Part shown: piece by piece, positions 50,296 through 58,199 of the stretch
Layout: the number at the start of each line of letters is the position of its first letter
How positions within the stretch are numbered: the first letter of the stretch is position 1
Source of the DNA: Sphingobacteriales bacterium
Lineage (GTDB): Bacteria > Bacteroidota > Bacteroidia > Chitinophagales > JADIYW01
DNA: 64,000 nucleotides
Assembly: GCA_016721245.1 (NCBI GenBank)
Contig: JADKIQ010000006.1
Coordinates: 22,640-86,639 of the forward strand
Direction: 5' to 3'
Translations under genes and position numbers: made by a program
Notes under the pieces: generated by a model
Told to the model about the DNA's origin: nothing
Database searches by the model: none
What the model saw: the letters and a program-made list of their open reading frames with translations, nothing else

Positions 50296-52086
50296 TTATT
50301 GTTTTTCTATTTTATCATCAAATAACAGCACAGTAGTAAATCCTTTGCCAGGAGCTGTTGAGAAATTAAGCGTGCAATGAATTACTTTGGTTAGGTCGTT
50401 CACAATCTGTAGCCCTAAACCATTTTTTTGACTGAGTGTCTGGTTAACCGTTAACAAATCTTTTAATTTTTGTTCATCCATGCCCGGACCGTTATCGCTG
50501 ATTTGAATTCTGATGCCCTCATCGGTTTGTATGGCACTCCATTTTATAACCGGCTCTTGTGTAGTTTTTAATGCTTTGATGGCATTAGAAGTAAGATTTT
50601 GCATAATTACCTGTAAAAAGAGTTCATCCGAAAAAATTTCTAAATTTTGCGGATTACTGAATTGTATGGAAATCTGCTTTTCATGCTCAAAGAATCGTTC
50701 AATGTATCTGAATAATTCCGAAACAGAAATCGTATGATAGTTTGGTTGAAAATTTTGCATCTGACCTTTGCTCCATAATAATAATGTTTCCATGTTCTCC
50801 AGCAGTTGCTCTGCGCTTTGAATCACATTGTTGGTGTAACCCTGTTCATCTTTTTTATTCTCAAATACTCCGTCTTTCTTCAGATGTAACAGCGTAATTA
50901 AATTTGCTATAGGGCTTCTGAGGTCATGGCTTAATATTCCAAATAACTTTGCTTTTATTTCATTGGCGCTGGATAATTCTTTGTTTAACTGATTAAGGAT
51001 AATATTATTCTTTTTTCTGTTAAGTGCCAGGAAATACAGTAATATTCCAATTACAGAAAGTAATACCATGCCTGTAATCAGTGCAATTGCCAAGCGTTTC
51101 TGCGATGTTAACTGGATTTGTTTTAATGCTATTTCCTGATTCTTTTTTTCAATTTCTAATGCGCTTTCTTTTTCAGCCAGTTCATTTTTTACATCCTGTG
51201 AATAGACGGAATCTGTTATTTCGTAATACAATTTAAAATTGGTTAATGCATTTTTATAATCACCATCTACTTCCTGCAATTCGGATAGAATACCGGTATA
51301 ATAGGCTTCATCTGTTTTGTTACCGGATTCTCTGGCAAGTGCAATGGCATCCAGAATAAAAGTATATCCTTTTTGGATGCATAATTTTCTTGCAGAAGGA
51401 ATATAAGCGGATAGTTTCGATAAACTGTCGTATATGCTAAACCTTACAATGTCTTTGTAAAAATTACCGATATTTCCCTGATTGATATAATACTTACTAT
51501 CTCTGTATGTGCCGAAATAATTTTTAGCGGCATAGGCGTACTCAAGTGATTTTACTTTGTCTGTTTCATAATATGTTATGCTTAAATTGGCATACAGAGA
51601 GGCCATTCGCAGGGAATCGGTTTTTTTAGATTTTTTGTATAATTTCTCGGCTATTGCATAATAAAACTGAGCAGAATCATGAATAAGCTGTGAAGCATAA
51701 GCATCTCCTTTACGTTTATTGTAATCACCTTCCGTTAATGGATTTTTTTTGGATAATTTAAAAGCCAAATTGTTATAGTATTCACTTTTTGTATAGTTCT
51801 TCTGATAAAAAAATATTCTGCTTATCTGGTTGTAGCATATCATTTTCAGGCTGTCTTGCTGCTCATTATTACATAAGTTTAAAGCTTTTAAAAAATAATC
51901 CAATGCCAGTGTGTGGTTATTTGATTCAATGTAGTATAGTCCTGATTGCGTTAAGAGTTCTGCCTTTTTTGTATCGGAAATACTCGTGCTTATCAGAAAA
52001 TTTAATGAGTCAATTTCCTTTTGATAGGAATTCCCCGACATTAATAAGGGAAGCAGCAAATACAGCAGAATAGTTATTCGTTTCAC
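50296..52086 (-). CDS. TPR-containing sensor histidine kinase
   Basis: A 596-residue kinase: signal sequence, periplasmic TPR-like helical repeats (about residues 40-290), coiled coil, one membrane helix (331-355), a HisKA domain with the phosphorylated His387 in GILSHDLRSP, and a HATPase domain with SNAIKAL, DNGPGMDE and NGLGLQIV boxes. It overlaps the LytTR regulator gene upstream by 4 bp, so the two make a two-component system. The signal sensed is unknown. Confidence 0.92.
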   Translation of the reverse strand: MKRITILLYLLLPLLMSGNSYQKEIDSLNFLISTSISDTKKAELLTQSGLYYIESNNHTLALDYFLKALNLCNNEQQDSLKMICYNQISRIFFYQKNYTKSEYYNNLAFKLSKKNPLTEGDYNKRKGDAYASQLIHDSAQFYYAIAEKLYKKSKKTDSLRMASLYANLSITYYETDKVKSLEYAYAAKNYFGTYRDSKYYINQGNIGNFYKDIVRFSIYDSLSKLSAYIPSARKLCIQKGYTFILDAIALARESGNKTDEAYYTGILSELQEVDGDYKNALTNFKLYYEITDSVYSQDVKNELAEKESALEIEKKNQEIALKQIQLTSQKRLAIALITGMVLLSVIGILLYFLALNRKKNNIILNQLNKELSSANEIKAKLFGILSHDLRSPIANLITLLHLKKDGVFENKKDEQGYTNNVIQSAEQLLENMETLLLWSKGQMQNFQPNYHTISVSELFRYIERFFEHEKQISIQFSNPQNLEIFSDELFLQVIMQNLTSNAIKALKTTQEPVIKWSAIQTDEGIRIQISDNGPGMDEQKLKDLLTVNQTLSQKNGLGLQIVNDLTKVIHCTLNFSTAPGKGFTTVLLFDDKIEKQ

Positions 52087-52778
52087 AGATTTTGTAATTG
52101 CAATTTATACGTTCTGCCAACAGGAATGGTAAATTGATTTATGATCACCTCATTGGAGTTTAATTTTTTTATATAATGTTTGGGAACGGCAAAGCTCCTG
52201 TGGATTCTTATAAAAGAAGAGAATGCATTTTCCAGTAACAAACCGGATAAACTGGATAAAACAAAATGTGATTTATGTGCAGTAACAATCTTAGTATAGT
52301 CTTTCAACGCTTCCAGAAATAAAATTTCATGTGTATTTATTTTAATCTTTTCATGTCCTTCTTTGATGAAGATACTTTCCGCACCGATGTTTTCATCCAG
52401 TAAGCTTGCTTTCTCCTTAATCAGAAGATATTGTTTCGCTCTTAAGATGCATTGCTCAAATCGTTCTTTCTTTAACGGTTTCGTCAAGAAATCCAACGCA
52501 TTTTGTTCAAAACCATCGATGGCATATTCAGGATGGCTTGTAATAAATATACAAACCGGAATTTCCGGAAGCATGCTTCTTAAGGTGATGCCGCTCATGG
52601 CACCCATATCAACATCTAAAAAAATAATCTGAGGTTTATTTTCTTTAATTGGCTTAAGTGCTTCTTCAGCAGAAGTATATTCGCCAGCACACTCAAAATC
52701 AGCATAATTTTTTAGGAGAACTTTCAGGGATAGCCTGTCTAAATCGTTGTCTTCTACTATGATGTAAGAGAGTTTCAT
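52083..52778 (-). CDS. LytTR-type response regulator
   Basis: A 231-residue regulator: receiver domain with phospho-acceptor Asp55 in IIFLDVDMG, and a C-terminal LytTR DNA-binding domain (FLEALKDYTKIVTAHKSHFVL, SFIRIHRSFAVPKHYI). LytTR proteins bind short direct repeats. Such repeats occur in the upstream divergent region shared with the lipoprotein genes. It is translationally coupled to its kinase. Confidence 0.93.
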   Translation of the reverse strand: MKLSYIIVEDNDLDRLSLKVLLKNYADFECAGEYTSAEEALKPIKENKPQIIFLDVDMGAMSGITLRSMLPEIPVCIFITSHPEYAIDGFEQNALDFLTKPLKKERFEQCILRAKQYLLIKEKASLLDENIGAESIFIKEGHEKIKINTHEILFLEALKDYTKIVTAHKSHFVLSSLSGLLLENAFSSFIRIHRSFAVPKHYIKKLNSNEVIINQFTIPVGRTYKLQLQNL

Positions 52779-52810
52779 AATTTATACTAAAATAAGGAAT
52801 AAATGTTGTT

Positions 52811-52869
52811 TGTCGATAAAAAATGTCGTTAGTCGATTCGTCCTTACTTTTCTTACAGTTTTCTTACAA
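52811..52869. promoter_or_regulatory. Direct-repeat region, candidate LytTR operator
   Basis: GTCGAT/GTCGTT elements occur at 52812, 52825 and 52832, and TTTTCTTACAG/TTTTCTTACAA are two 11-bp direct repeats at 52848-52858 and 52859-52869. The region lies between the regulator gene and the divergent lipoprotein cluster. Tandem repeats on one face of the helix suit a LytTR regulator; binding is inferred. Confidence 0.4.
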
Positions 52870-52915
52870 CTTAGCATTGGATTTAAGGTGCAGGATATTG
52901 GAAGATTGAATATAG

Positions 52916-53032
52916 TTGTCTCAAGATAAAGAAGCAGTAAAAATTTTAGACCGAATAAATTCCGAAGATATCAAAATAACCATAAATCCCGACTTAACTA
53001 TTTACAAATTAAATTATTACGTAAATCTATGA
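52916..53032 (+). pseudogene. Possible gene remnant coupled to the first lipoprotein gene
   Basis: An open frame of 38 codons starts at TTG 52916, right after a TAG, and reads ...DKEAVKILDRINSEDIKITIN... to ...NYYVNL. Its TGA overlaps the ATG of the lipoprotein gene at 53029 (ATGA). The composition is protein-like. No ATG is present, so it could be the 3' end of a lost gene or a small coupled ORF. Confidence 0.3.
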
Positions 53033-53538
53033 AAATGAAATACAAATTAATCCCGGCTTTTTTAATGATATTACTAAATATTTCCTGTTCCAAAGAGCAA
53101 TCATCAGACAAAAACCACCTTAGCTTTAAAATTGATGGAACATACTGGGAATCTGATGCTGATGAAATTTTCGGAAGCTATCATCTTTCAGAAGCGATAG
53201 GTCCAAAGATTATCAATATAGCAGGAGCCAAAGGTAGCGGTGCAACGCAGCAGGCATTTAATATCAATCTGTTCAATACAGACAAAGAGGGTGCTTATAC
53301 CGTCAATATACCGAATGGAAGTACGGCAGGCACCAACCAGAATGTGGCACAGTTAGCCAACCTTACAGCATCCAACTACCTGTGTGGCGGAACACTGCAA
53401 GGTAATCAGTTAACCATTTCAATTACTAAAGTTTCAATAAGCCCTCAAATCGTAGAAGCTACATTTAGCGGAATTATGCAATGTGTGGAAGGTAATATTA
53501 TCAGTGTTACAGAAGGAAAATTCAGATACCAAGAATAA
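53029..53538 (+). CDS. Hypothetical lipoprotein A1
   Basis: A 169-residue lipoprotein with lipobox ISC (Cys about residue 20). The body begins NHLSFKIDGTYWESDADEIFGSYH and ends with MQCVEGNIISVTEG. Its paralogue at 54156-54677 is very similar over the whole mature length (about three in four residues the same by eye). It belongs to a small family of secreted Bacteroidota beta-rich proteins; function unknown. First gene of a seven-gene run of exported proteins. Confidence 0.75.
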   Translation: MKMKYKLIPAFLMILLNISCSKEQSSDKNHLSFKIDGTYWESDADEIFGSYHLSEAIGPKIINIAGAKGSGATQQAFNINLFNTDKEGAYTVNIPNGSTAGTNQNVAQLANLTASNYLCGGTLQGNQLTISITKVSISPQIVEATFSGIMQCVEGNIISVTEGKFRYQE

Positions 53539-53550
53539 AACTTAATTACT

Positions 53551-54129
53551 ATGAAAAAGAAAATATCAATTGTTTTAGTGCTGAGCATGTCTTTACTTGC
53601 TTGCAAAAAAGAAGAACCGGACAATCCGAACATCAATCATCGGACTGTTAATCTTGAAATGAAAGTAAGTTCTTATAATGCCGAATCAGACATGAGTATT
53701 GATATGAATGATGACGGTATGCTGGATTTTGAAATTGAGCTGGATTTATACAGAAACAGCGATAGCGAATTAGAATACTATGCTGCAATAGATTACGAGC
53801 AAACAGGAAATGAGGTTTTAACTCAGGCAATAGATGGTGATGAGTATATTATATCCTTAAATAAGAATGATTTAATAAGTGGCGGTTCGTCTACTTGGTA
53901 TCGTTACGCAACAATTTTTGAGTTGGATCGGGATCCGGGTTATCCGGAATTAAGTTATGGCTTTGCCGGAAAAGGAGATCTGTTAGTTGGTGTACGATTT
54001 ATGATTGGCACTGAACGGCATTACGGTTGGATGAAAATTAATGCTTCAACGGATTATAAAACCATAATTGTGAAAGAAGTGGCGTATGATATTCGACCAA
54101 ATGTAGAAGTAAGAGCCGGAGAAAAATAA
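53551..54129 (+). CDS. Hypothetical lipoprotein B1
   Basis: A 192-residue lipoprotein, lipobox LLAC followed by KKEEPDN, a charged run of the kind that marks surface export of lipoproteins in Bacteroidota. It contains DMNDDGMLDFEIELDLYRN, resembling acidic calcium-binding loops, and the C-terminal HYGWMKINASTDYKTI...VEVRAGEK. Its paralogue is at 54689. It pairs with A1 as a repeated two-gene unit. Confidence 0.72.
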   Translation: MKKKISIVLVLSMSLLACKKEEPDNPNINHRTVNLEMKVSSYNAESDMSIDMNDDGMLDFEIELDLYRNSDSELEYYAAIDYEQTGNEVLTQAIDGDEYIISLNKNDLISGGSSTWYRYATIFELDRDPGYPELSYGFAGKGDLLVGVRFMIGTERHYGWMKINASTDYKTIIVKEVAYDIRPNVEVRAGEK

Positions 54130-54155
54130 TTTATTAAACTATGAAATTCTAAAAA

Positions 54156-54677
54156 ATGAAAATAATTAAATCAATCGTATCCGTATGTATTCTTGTCATT
54201 CTGACGTCCTGTTCATCCTGTTCAAAAGATAAAAAAGCAACCACCGGAAAAAATCATCTAAGTTTTAAAATTGACGGTGTGTATTGGGAATCTGATGAAA
54301 GTGAAGTGTTCGGAAGTTATCATTTTTCTGATGCACTGGGTCCGAAATTAATTAACATTGCAGGAGCCAAAGGTACTGGCGCAGCACAACAGGCATTTAA
54401 TATTAATCTGTACAATACAGATGCAGAAGGCAGCTATACCGTGAATGTGCCTAATGGAAGTACCGCAAGTACTTATCAGAATGTGGCACAATTTGCCAAT
54501 CTTACAGCTTCCAATTATTTATGCGGTGGCTTATTGCAAGGAAGTCAGCTGACCATCTCCGTCTCCAAAGTTTCCAAGAGCCCTCAAATCGTTGAAGCAA
54601 CGTTCAGCGGAACCATGCAATGTGTGGAAGGTAATATAGTAAGTATAACAGAAGGTAAATTTTCTTATCACGAATAA
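54156..54677 (+). CDS. Hypothetical lipoprotein A2
   Basis: A 173-residue lipoprotein with lipobox LTSC and a second nearby SC. The mature part closely follows A1 (NHLSFKIDGVYWESDESEVFGSYH; MQCVEGNIVSITEG). The copy arose by tandem duplication of the A-B unit. Function unknown. Confidence 0.75.
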   Translation: MKIIKSIVSVCILVILTSCSSCSKDKKATTGKNHLSFKIDGVYWESDESEVFGSYHFSDALGPKLINIAGAKGTGAAQQAFNINLYNTDAEGSYTVNVPNGSTASTYQNVAQFANLTASNYLCGGLLQGSQLTISVSKVSKSPQIVEATFSGTMQCVEGNIVSITEGKFSYHE

Positions 54678-54688
54678 TCCATAAAACT

Positions 54689-55255
54689 ATGAAAATGAAA
54701 TTTGCAATCATACTTATGCTATGCATGTCATCGCTTGCTTGTAAAAAAGAAGAAACCGGCAGCAATGAAATTGTTCATCAAAATTTGAATATAGAAATCA
54801 AAGCCACTTTCAGCTTTTTGTTTGATACAACAGTACTCATAAATTTTAATAAGGATACTGACAATGATTTCTTTTTAAGAATGCGTTATTCAGAGTCACC
54901 AAGAGGCATCAATCACGATCTGTTTTTTGCCAGTGATGATTCCAGAAACCAGTGGCTGGTATATGAAAGCGGTGAAGATGCAATAGCCAGCCTGCTAAAT
55001 AGTAATTCTAAAATTGATAGTACAAGCTCTATCTGGAGTGGCAGCGGAATTTTGTATCGTAAGACTTTATCTGAAAACCTTACAGCGGCGGTAGGTTCAG
55101 GAGATGTATTGGTAGGCATTCGCTTTGTAATTGATTCAAAGTATCATTACGGTTGGATGAAACTATTTGTCAGTTCAGATTTTAAAAGTGTTATACTAAA
55201 AGAAGTCGCTTACAAAATCAGACCAAATGTAGAAATAAGAGCTGGTGAGAAATAA
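54689..55255 (+). CDS. Hypothetical lipoprotein B2
   Basis: A 188-residue lipoprotein with lipobox SLAC and KKEETG after it. It shares with B1 the signal region, the acidic NKDTDNDFF segment and the C-terminal HYGWMKLFVSSDFKSVILKE...VEIRAGEK, but the middle is much more diverged than the two A copies are from each other. Confidence 0.72.
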   Translation: MKMKFAIILMLCMSSLACKKEETGSNEIVHQNLNIEIKATFSFLFDTTVLINFNKDTDNDFFLRMRYSESPRGINHDLFFASDDSRNQWLVYESGEDAIASLLNSNSKIDSTSSIWSGSGILYRKTLSENLTAAVGSGDVLVGIRFVIDSKYHYGWMKLFVSSDFKSVILKEVAYKIRPNVEIRAGEK

Positions 55256-55275
55256 ACTAAATCCTAAAAATAATT

Positions 55276-55788
55276 ATGAATACACTAAAATTATTTATTG
55301 TAACGATTGGATTGATTGCAGTCGTAAGTTGCAATAACAAGAAAAACCTTAATCCGGAAAGTACACATCCATTTGCCGGGACAGTAAGGTTATATGAAAC
55401 AAAGAGAAATTTAAAATTGAACTATTACAATAATGGTACTAATATACAATTTTCTATTAGCTTAGGCACGGATGCTCTGATTGAATTTTTGCCGGGCACT
55501 CAGAAAAATCAATATTATATACGACCTAAAGATCATCCGGAATGGTGCTTAGATGTCCAGGCAAAAAACGAATATTACGCAAAACTAAACAGTTATATTG
55601 GTAATAACAGTCAGTTATTTAATGTTATAGATATAGGTGATAATAAAATTAAGATTCAATCCGCAGCAGATACATCCCTGTATTTGCAGAACGATTCAGA
55701 TGATATCTCTGTAACATTCAGCACATACTTAAAACCAAGAAATTACGATGCCGGTGCGCTTGATTTTTGGGTAATAGAAAAATTGTAA
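55276..55788 (+). CDS. Hypothetical lipoprotein, beta-trefoil-like
   Basis: A 170-residue lipoprotein with lipobox VVSC and NNKKN after it. The body repeats the pattern YYIRPKDHPEWCLDVQ, NSQLFNVIDIGDNKIKIQS, TSLYLQND, resembling ricin-type beta-trefoil repeats. Carbohydrate binding would fit the GH5 gene downstream but is inferred. Confidence 0.6.
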   Translation: MNTLKLFIVTIGLIAVVSCNNKKNLNPESTHPFAGTVRLYETKRNLKLNYYNNGTNIQFSISLGTDALIEFLPGTQKNQYYIRPKDHPEWCLDVQAKNEYYAKLNSYIGNNSQLFNVIDIGDNKIKIQSAADTSLYLQNDSDDISVTFSTYLKPRNYDAGALDFWVIEKL

Positions 55789-55803
55789 TAAAAAAATATA
55801 GCA

Positions 55804-56682
55804 ATGAAATACAATATTTTATTCTTGTCATACATCAGTGTAGTTGTGTTTTCAGCCTGTTCTAGCAACAACACACCTGCACCACAACCATCTCCATCCA
55901 ATAATTCATCAAAAACCGTATTATATGATGTGAATAATATTGGTGATCCTGATGATGATGATTTTTGCTTTATGTTACTGGGTGCAGATAACTCAGGACA
56001 AAAAAAATATTTCAAAGCAAAAATGATAGATATCGTTAAGGATTCTATGGAAATCATAAGTGGCCCTTATACTTTAGATAGTTTGATTGATGTGAGTACA
56101 TTTCCAGCTTATATAAAATCTGCAAATTCAGGAAGTTATCTTACAGATTTTGTGTTTTCAGACAGTATTCGTGTACGCCAGACAGGATTAAATGCTAACG
56201 GGAAAAGAGTTTTTGCGCAATTGCCTTGGGCTGGAAATGGCTCAAACTACGTAAAACCTTATACCCAAGGAGCTCAAATTGAAGGGACTATAGGAGCATT
56301 AAATTATTTCAAAAAACCCACTGCTTCAGGAAGTTTTGAAGGATATTTGATGCATTTCTTTTTCAAGAAAGGTACCTGTATAGTGTATTCGAAATCTAGT
56401 GCATCCGGAACAGGAATGTCGGTATCTGGTTTTCCCGAAGATATTAGTTCTGTCATAGGTGCACCTTATGATTGGGAAAGCATAGATAATTATTTTAATG
56501 TAACTACAGGTGTCGGTACTTCTTCACATTATTTTATTGACTATAAAAACTGGCGTTATTTCCGAATTAAAGAGTCTAAAACCAGCGTACCTGGTACACC
56601 GGGAGGACAGCATGCCATAGAATACGGTGCCTACAAAAGCCTGGATAAATTATTAAACTGGCCGGACGACTGGAAAAAATAA
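55804..56682 (+). CDS. Hypothetical lipoprotein
   Basis: A 292-residue lipoprotein with lipobox FSAC followed by a Ser/Asn/Pro-rich linker (TPAPQPSPSNNSS). The rest is strand- and aromatic-rich (YDWESIDNYFNV, HYFIDYKNWRYFRIKES). No family recognised. In the same direction and tightly spaced with its neighbours. Confidence 0.68.
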   Translation: MKYNILFLSYISVVVFSACSSNNTPAPQPSPSNNSSKTVLYDVNNIGDPDDDDFCFMLLGADNSGQKKYFKAKMIDIVKDSMEIISGPYTLDSLIDVSTFPAYIKSANSGSYLTDFVFSDSIRVRQTGLNANGKRVFAQLPWAGNGSNYVKPYTQGAQIEGTIGALNYFKKPTASGSFEGYLMHFFFKKGTCIVYSKSSASGTGMSVSGFPEDISSVIGAPYDWESIDNYFNVTTGVGTSSHYFIDYKNWRYFRIKESKTSVPGTPGGQHAIEYGAYKSLDKLLNWPDDWKK

Positions 56683-56695
56683 AAAACGTAACCAA

Positions 56696-57094
56696 ATGAA
56701 AAATATAGTTCTCTTTTGTACGTTGTTCTTGTTAAACAACACATTCGCACAAAACATTGTTGGTAAATGGAAATGCATTGCCACTTATTCCAGTTTTGAC
56801 AATAAGAAAACCAATATGCAAGCCGCACTGCATCAATCAAGACCATGTACCAAAAATACCGTTTTCGACTTTCAATCAAATGGAAAGATTGTCAGAAATT
56901 ACAGTGCCTGTGATGCAAAATATATAGAAACGCAGAATAAATTCTGGAAAGATCAGAAATGGAAACTAGATGGCAATAATTTGAAAACATCCGTAACTGA
57001 TTTTAGCCTTTTTAATGAATATACGATAACATTTTCTGGTAATAAAATGACCTGGACAAATAAGGATGAAACAATTGTTTATCAAAAGTTATAA
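56696..57094 (+). CDS. Secreted lipocalin-like protein
   Basis: A 132-residue protein with a classical signal peptide ending FAQN and no lipobox. NIVGKWKCIATYSSF directly after the signal is the lipocalin-like start, and the pattern of strands to TIVYQKL fits a small barrel. Ligand unknown. It lies in the same operon-like run. Confidence 0.62.
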   Translation: MKNIVLFCTLFLLNNTFAQNIVGKWKCIATYSSFDNKKTNMQAALHQSRPCTKNTVFDFQSNGKIVRNYSACDAKYIETQNKFWKDQKWKLDGNNLKTSVTDFSLFNEYTITFSGNKMTWTNKDETIVYQKL

Positions 57095-57121
57095 TTTTAT
57101 TTTAAAACTAAAACCATAATT

Positions 57122-58141
57122 ATGAAAAAACTATTTTATCTCATTTGCTTTATCACTTTATTTAGTAGTTGTATACCAATTGGCGGTGGTGGCACACCAA
57201 CACCAAATAATCCAACCATTACTGTTAAAGGTAAACATATCATTGCACCATGCGGTGATACTTTAGTGCCTAAAGGTGTAAACTATGCAGTTTATGGCTG
57301 GGGCTGGAATACTTCAGAAAATCTATTTCCGGAAATTGCAAAAAGCGGAGCAAATTGTGTAAGAATTGTTTGGTATAAAAATAACAGTGCGCCTGCATAT
57401 TCCAACTTAACGCTGCTGGATTCTGCTTTGTCACGCTGCATTCAGCAAAAAATGATTCCGATGCTGGAATTGCATGATGTAACTTGTAATAACGACACGA
57501 CAGCTATTATCAACACGGCAAATTGGTTCACACAAACGAACGTTAAAACTATTTTATTAAAATATCAGAAGTGGCTGATGCTAAATCCTGTGAACGAAGC
57601 TGGCTATGTGATGTGGAACAGCAACAATGAAACACGCTTTAGGTTAATGTACCAAAGTATTATTTCTAATTTAAGAAATGCAGGATTAAACATGCCTTTG
57701 GTATTAGATGCTTCTGATTGCGGACAACATCTAAACCTGTGGAAAAGCATAGGAACATCTTTACAAAATTTTGACCCAAAACACAATTTGATTTTTTCTG
57801 CACATACTTATTGGACAAGTTATGCCAATTCAACAACAGCTATCACTAATCTGTTAAATGATGCTGCCACCTGGAACATACCGGTCGTATTAGGAGAGAT
57901 TGCCAATAAACAAGATGATAATACCGGAAACTGTATCTATACTTTAGATGTGGCAGCAGTCATGCAGGCAGCACATAACAATAACATTGGTTATCTGGCC
58001 TGGGTTTGGACTCAGGATAATTGCGGTGCACGACAAATGACAACCAATGGAAATTCTAACACATTAACAGGTTATGGTAACACCATAATAAATACGGCAA
58101 CGACAGGCATCAAATATGCTAAAAAGCCAAGATGTTGGTAA
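57122..58141 (+). CDS. Glycoside hydrolase family 5-like lipoprotein (mannanase/cellulase type)
   Basis: A 339-residue lipoprotein: lipobox FSSC, a Gly/Thr/Pro linker, then a (beta/alpha)8 domain beginning IIAPCGDTLVPKGVNYAVYGWGW. Candidate catalytic residues are the acid/base Glu in NPVNEAGYV and the nucleophile Glu in PVVLGEIANK; SAHTYW carries the conserved His/Tyr of family 5 and AWVWTQDN the late Trp. Probably hydrolyses beta-mannan or beta-glucan at the cell surface. Last gene of the secreted cluster, followed by a strong terminator. Confidence 0.82.
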   Translation: MKKLFYLICFITLFSSCIPIGGGGTPTPNNPTITVKGKHIIAPCGDTLVPKGVNYAVYGWGWNTSENLFPEIAKSGANCVRIVWYKNNSAPAYSNLTLLDSALSRCIQQKMIPMLELHDVTCNNDTTAIINTANWFTQTNVKTILLKYQKWLMLNPVNEAGYVMWNSNNETRFRLMYQSIISNLRNAGLNMPLVLDASDCGQHLNLWKSIGTSLQNFDPKHNLIFSAHTYWTSYANSTTAITNLLNDAATWNIPVVLGEIANKQDDNTGNCIYTLDVAAVMQAAHNNNIGYLAWVWTQDNCGARQMTTNGNSNTLTGYGNTIINTATTGIKYAKKPRCW

Positions 58142-58154
58142 TGTAACAGGTCAT

Positions 58155-58187
58155 AAAAAAAACGACACATGGGTGTCGTTTTTTTTA
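58155..58187. terminator. Bidirectional terminator between GH5 and odhB
   Basis: AACGACAC (from 58161) pairs with GTGTCGTT across ATGG; eight-base A and T flanks extend the stem and serve both convergent genes. Confidence 0.92.
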
Positions 58188-58199
58188 TAGAATGATATT

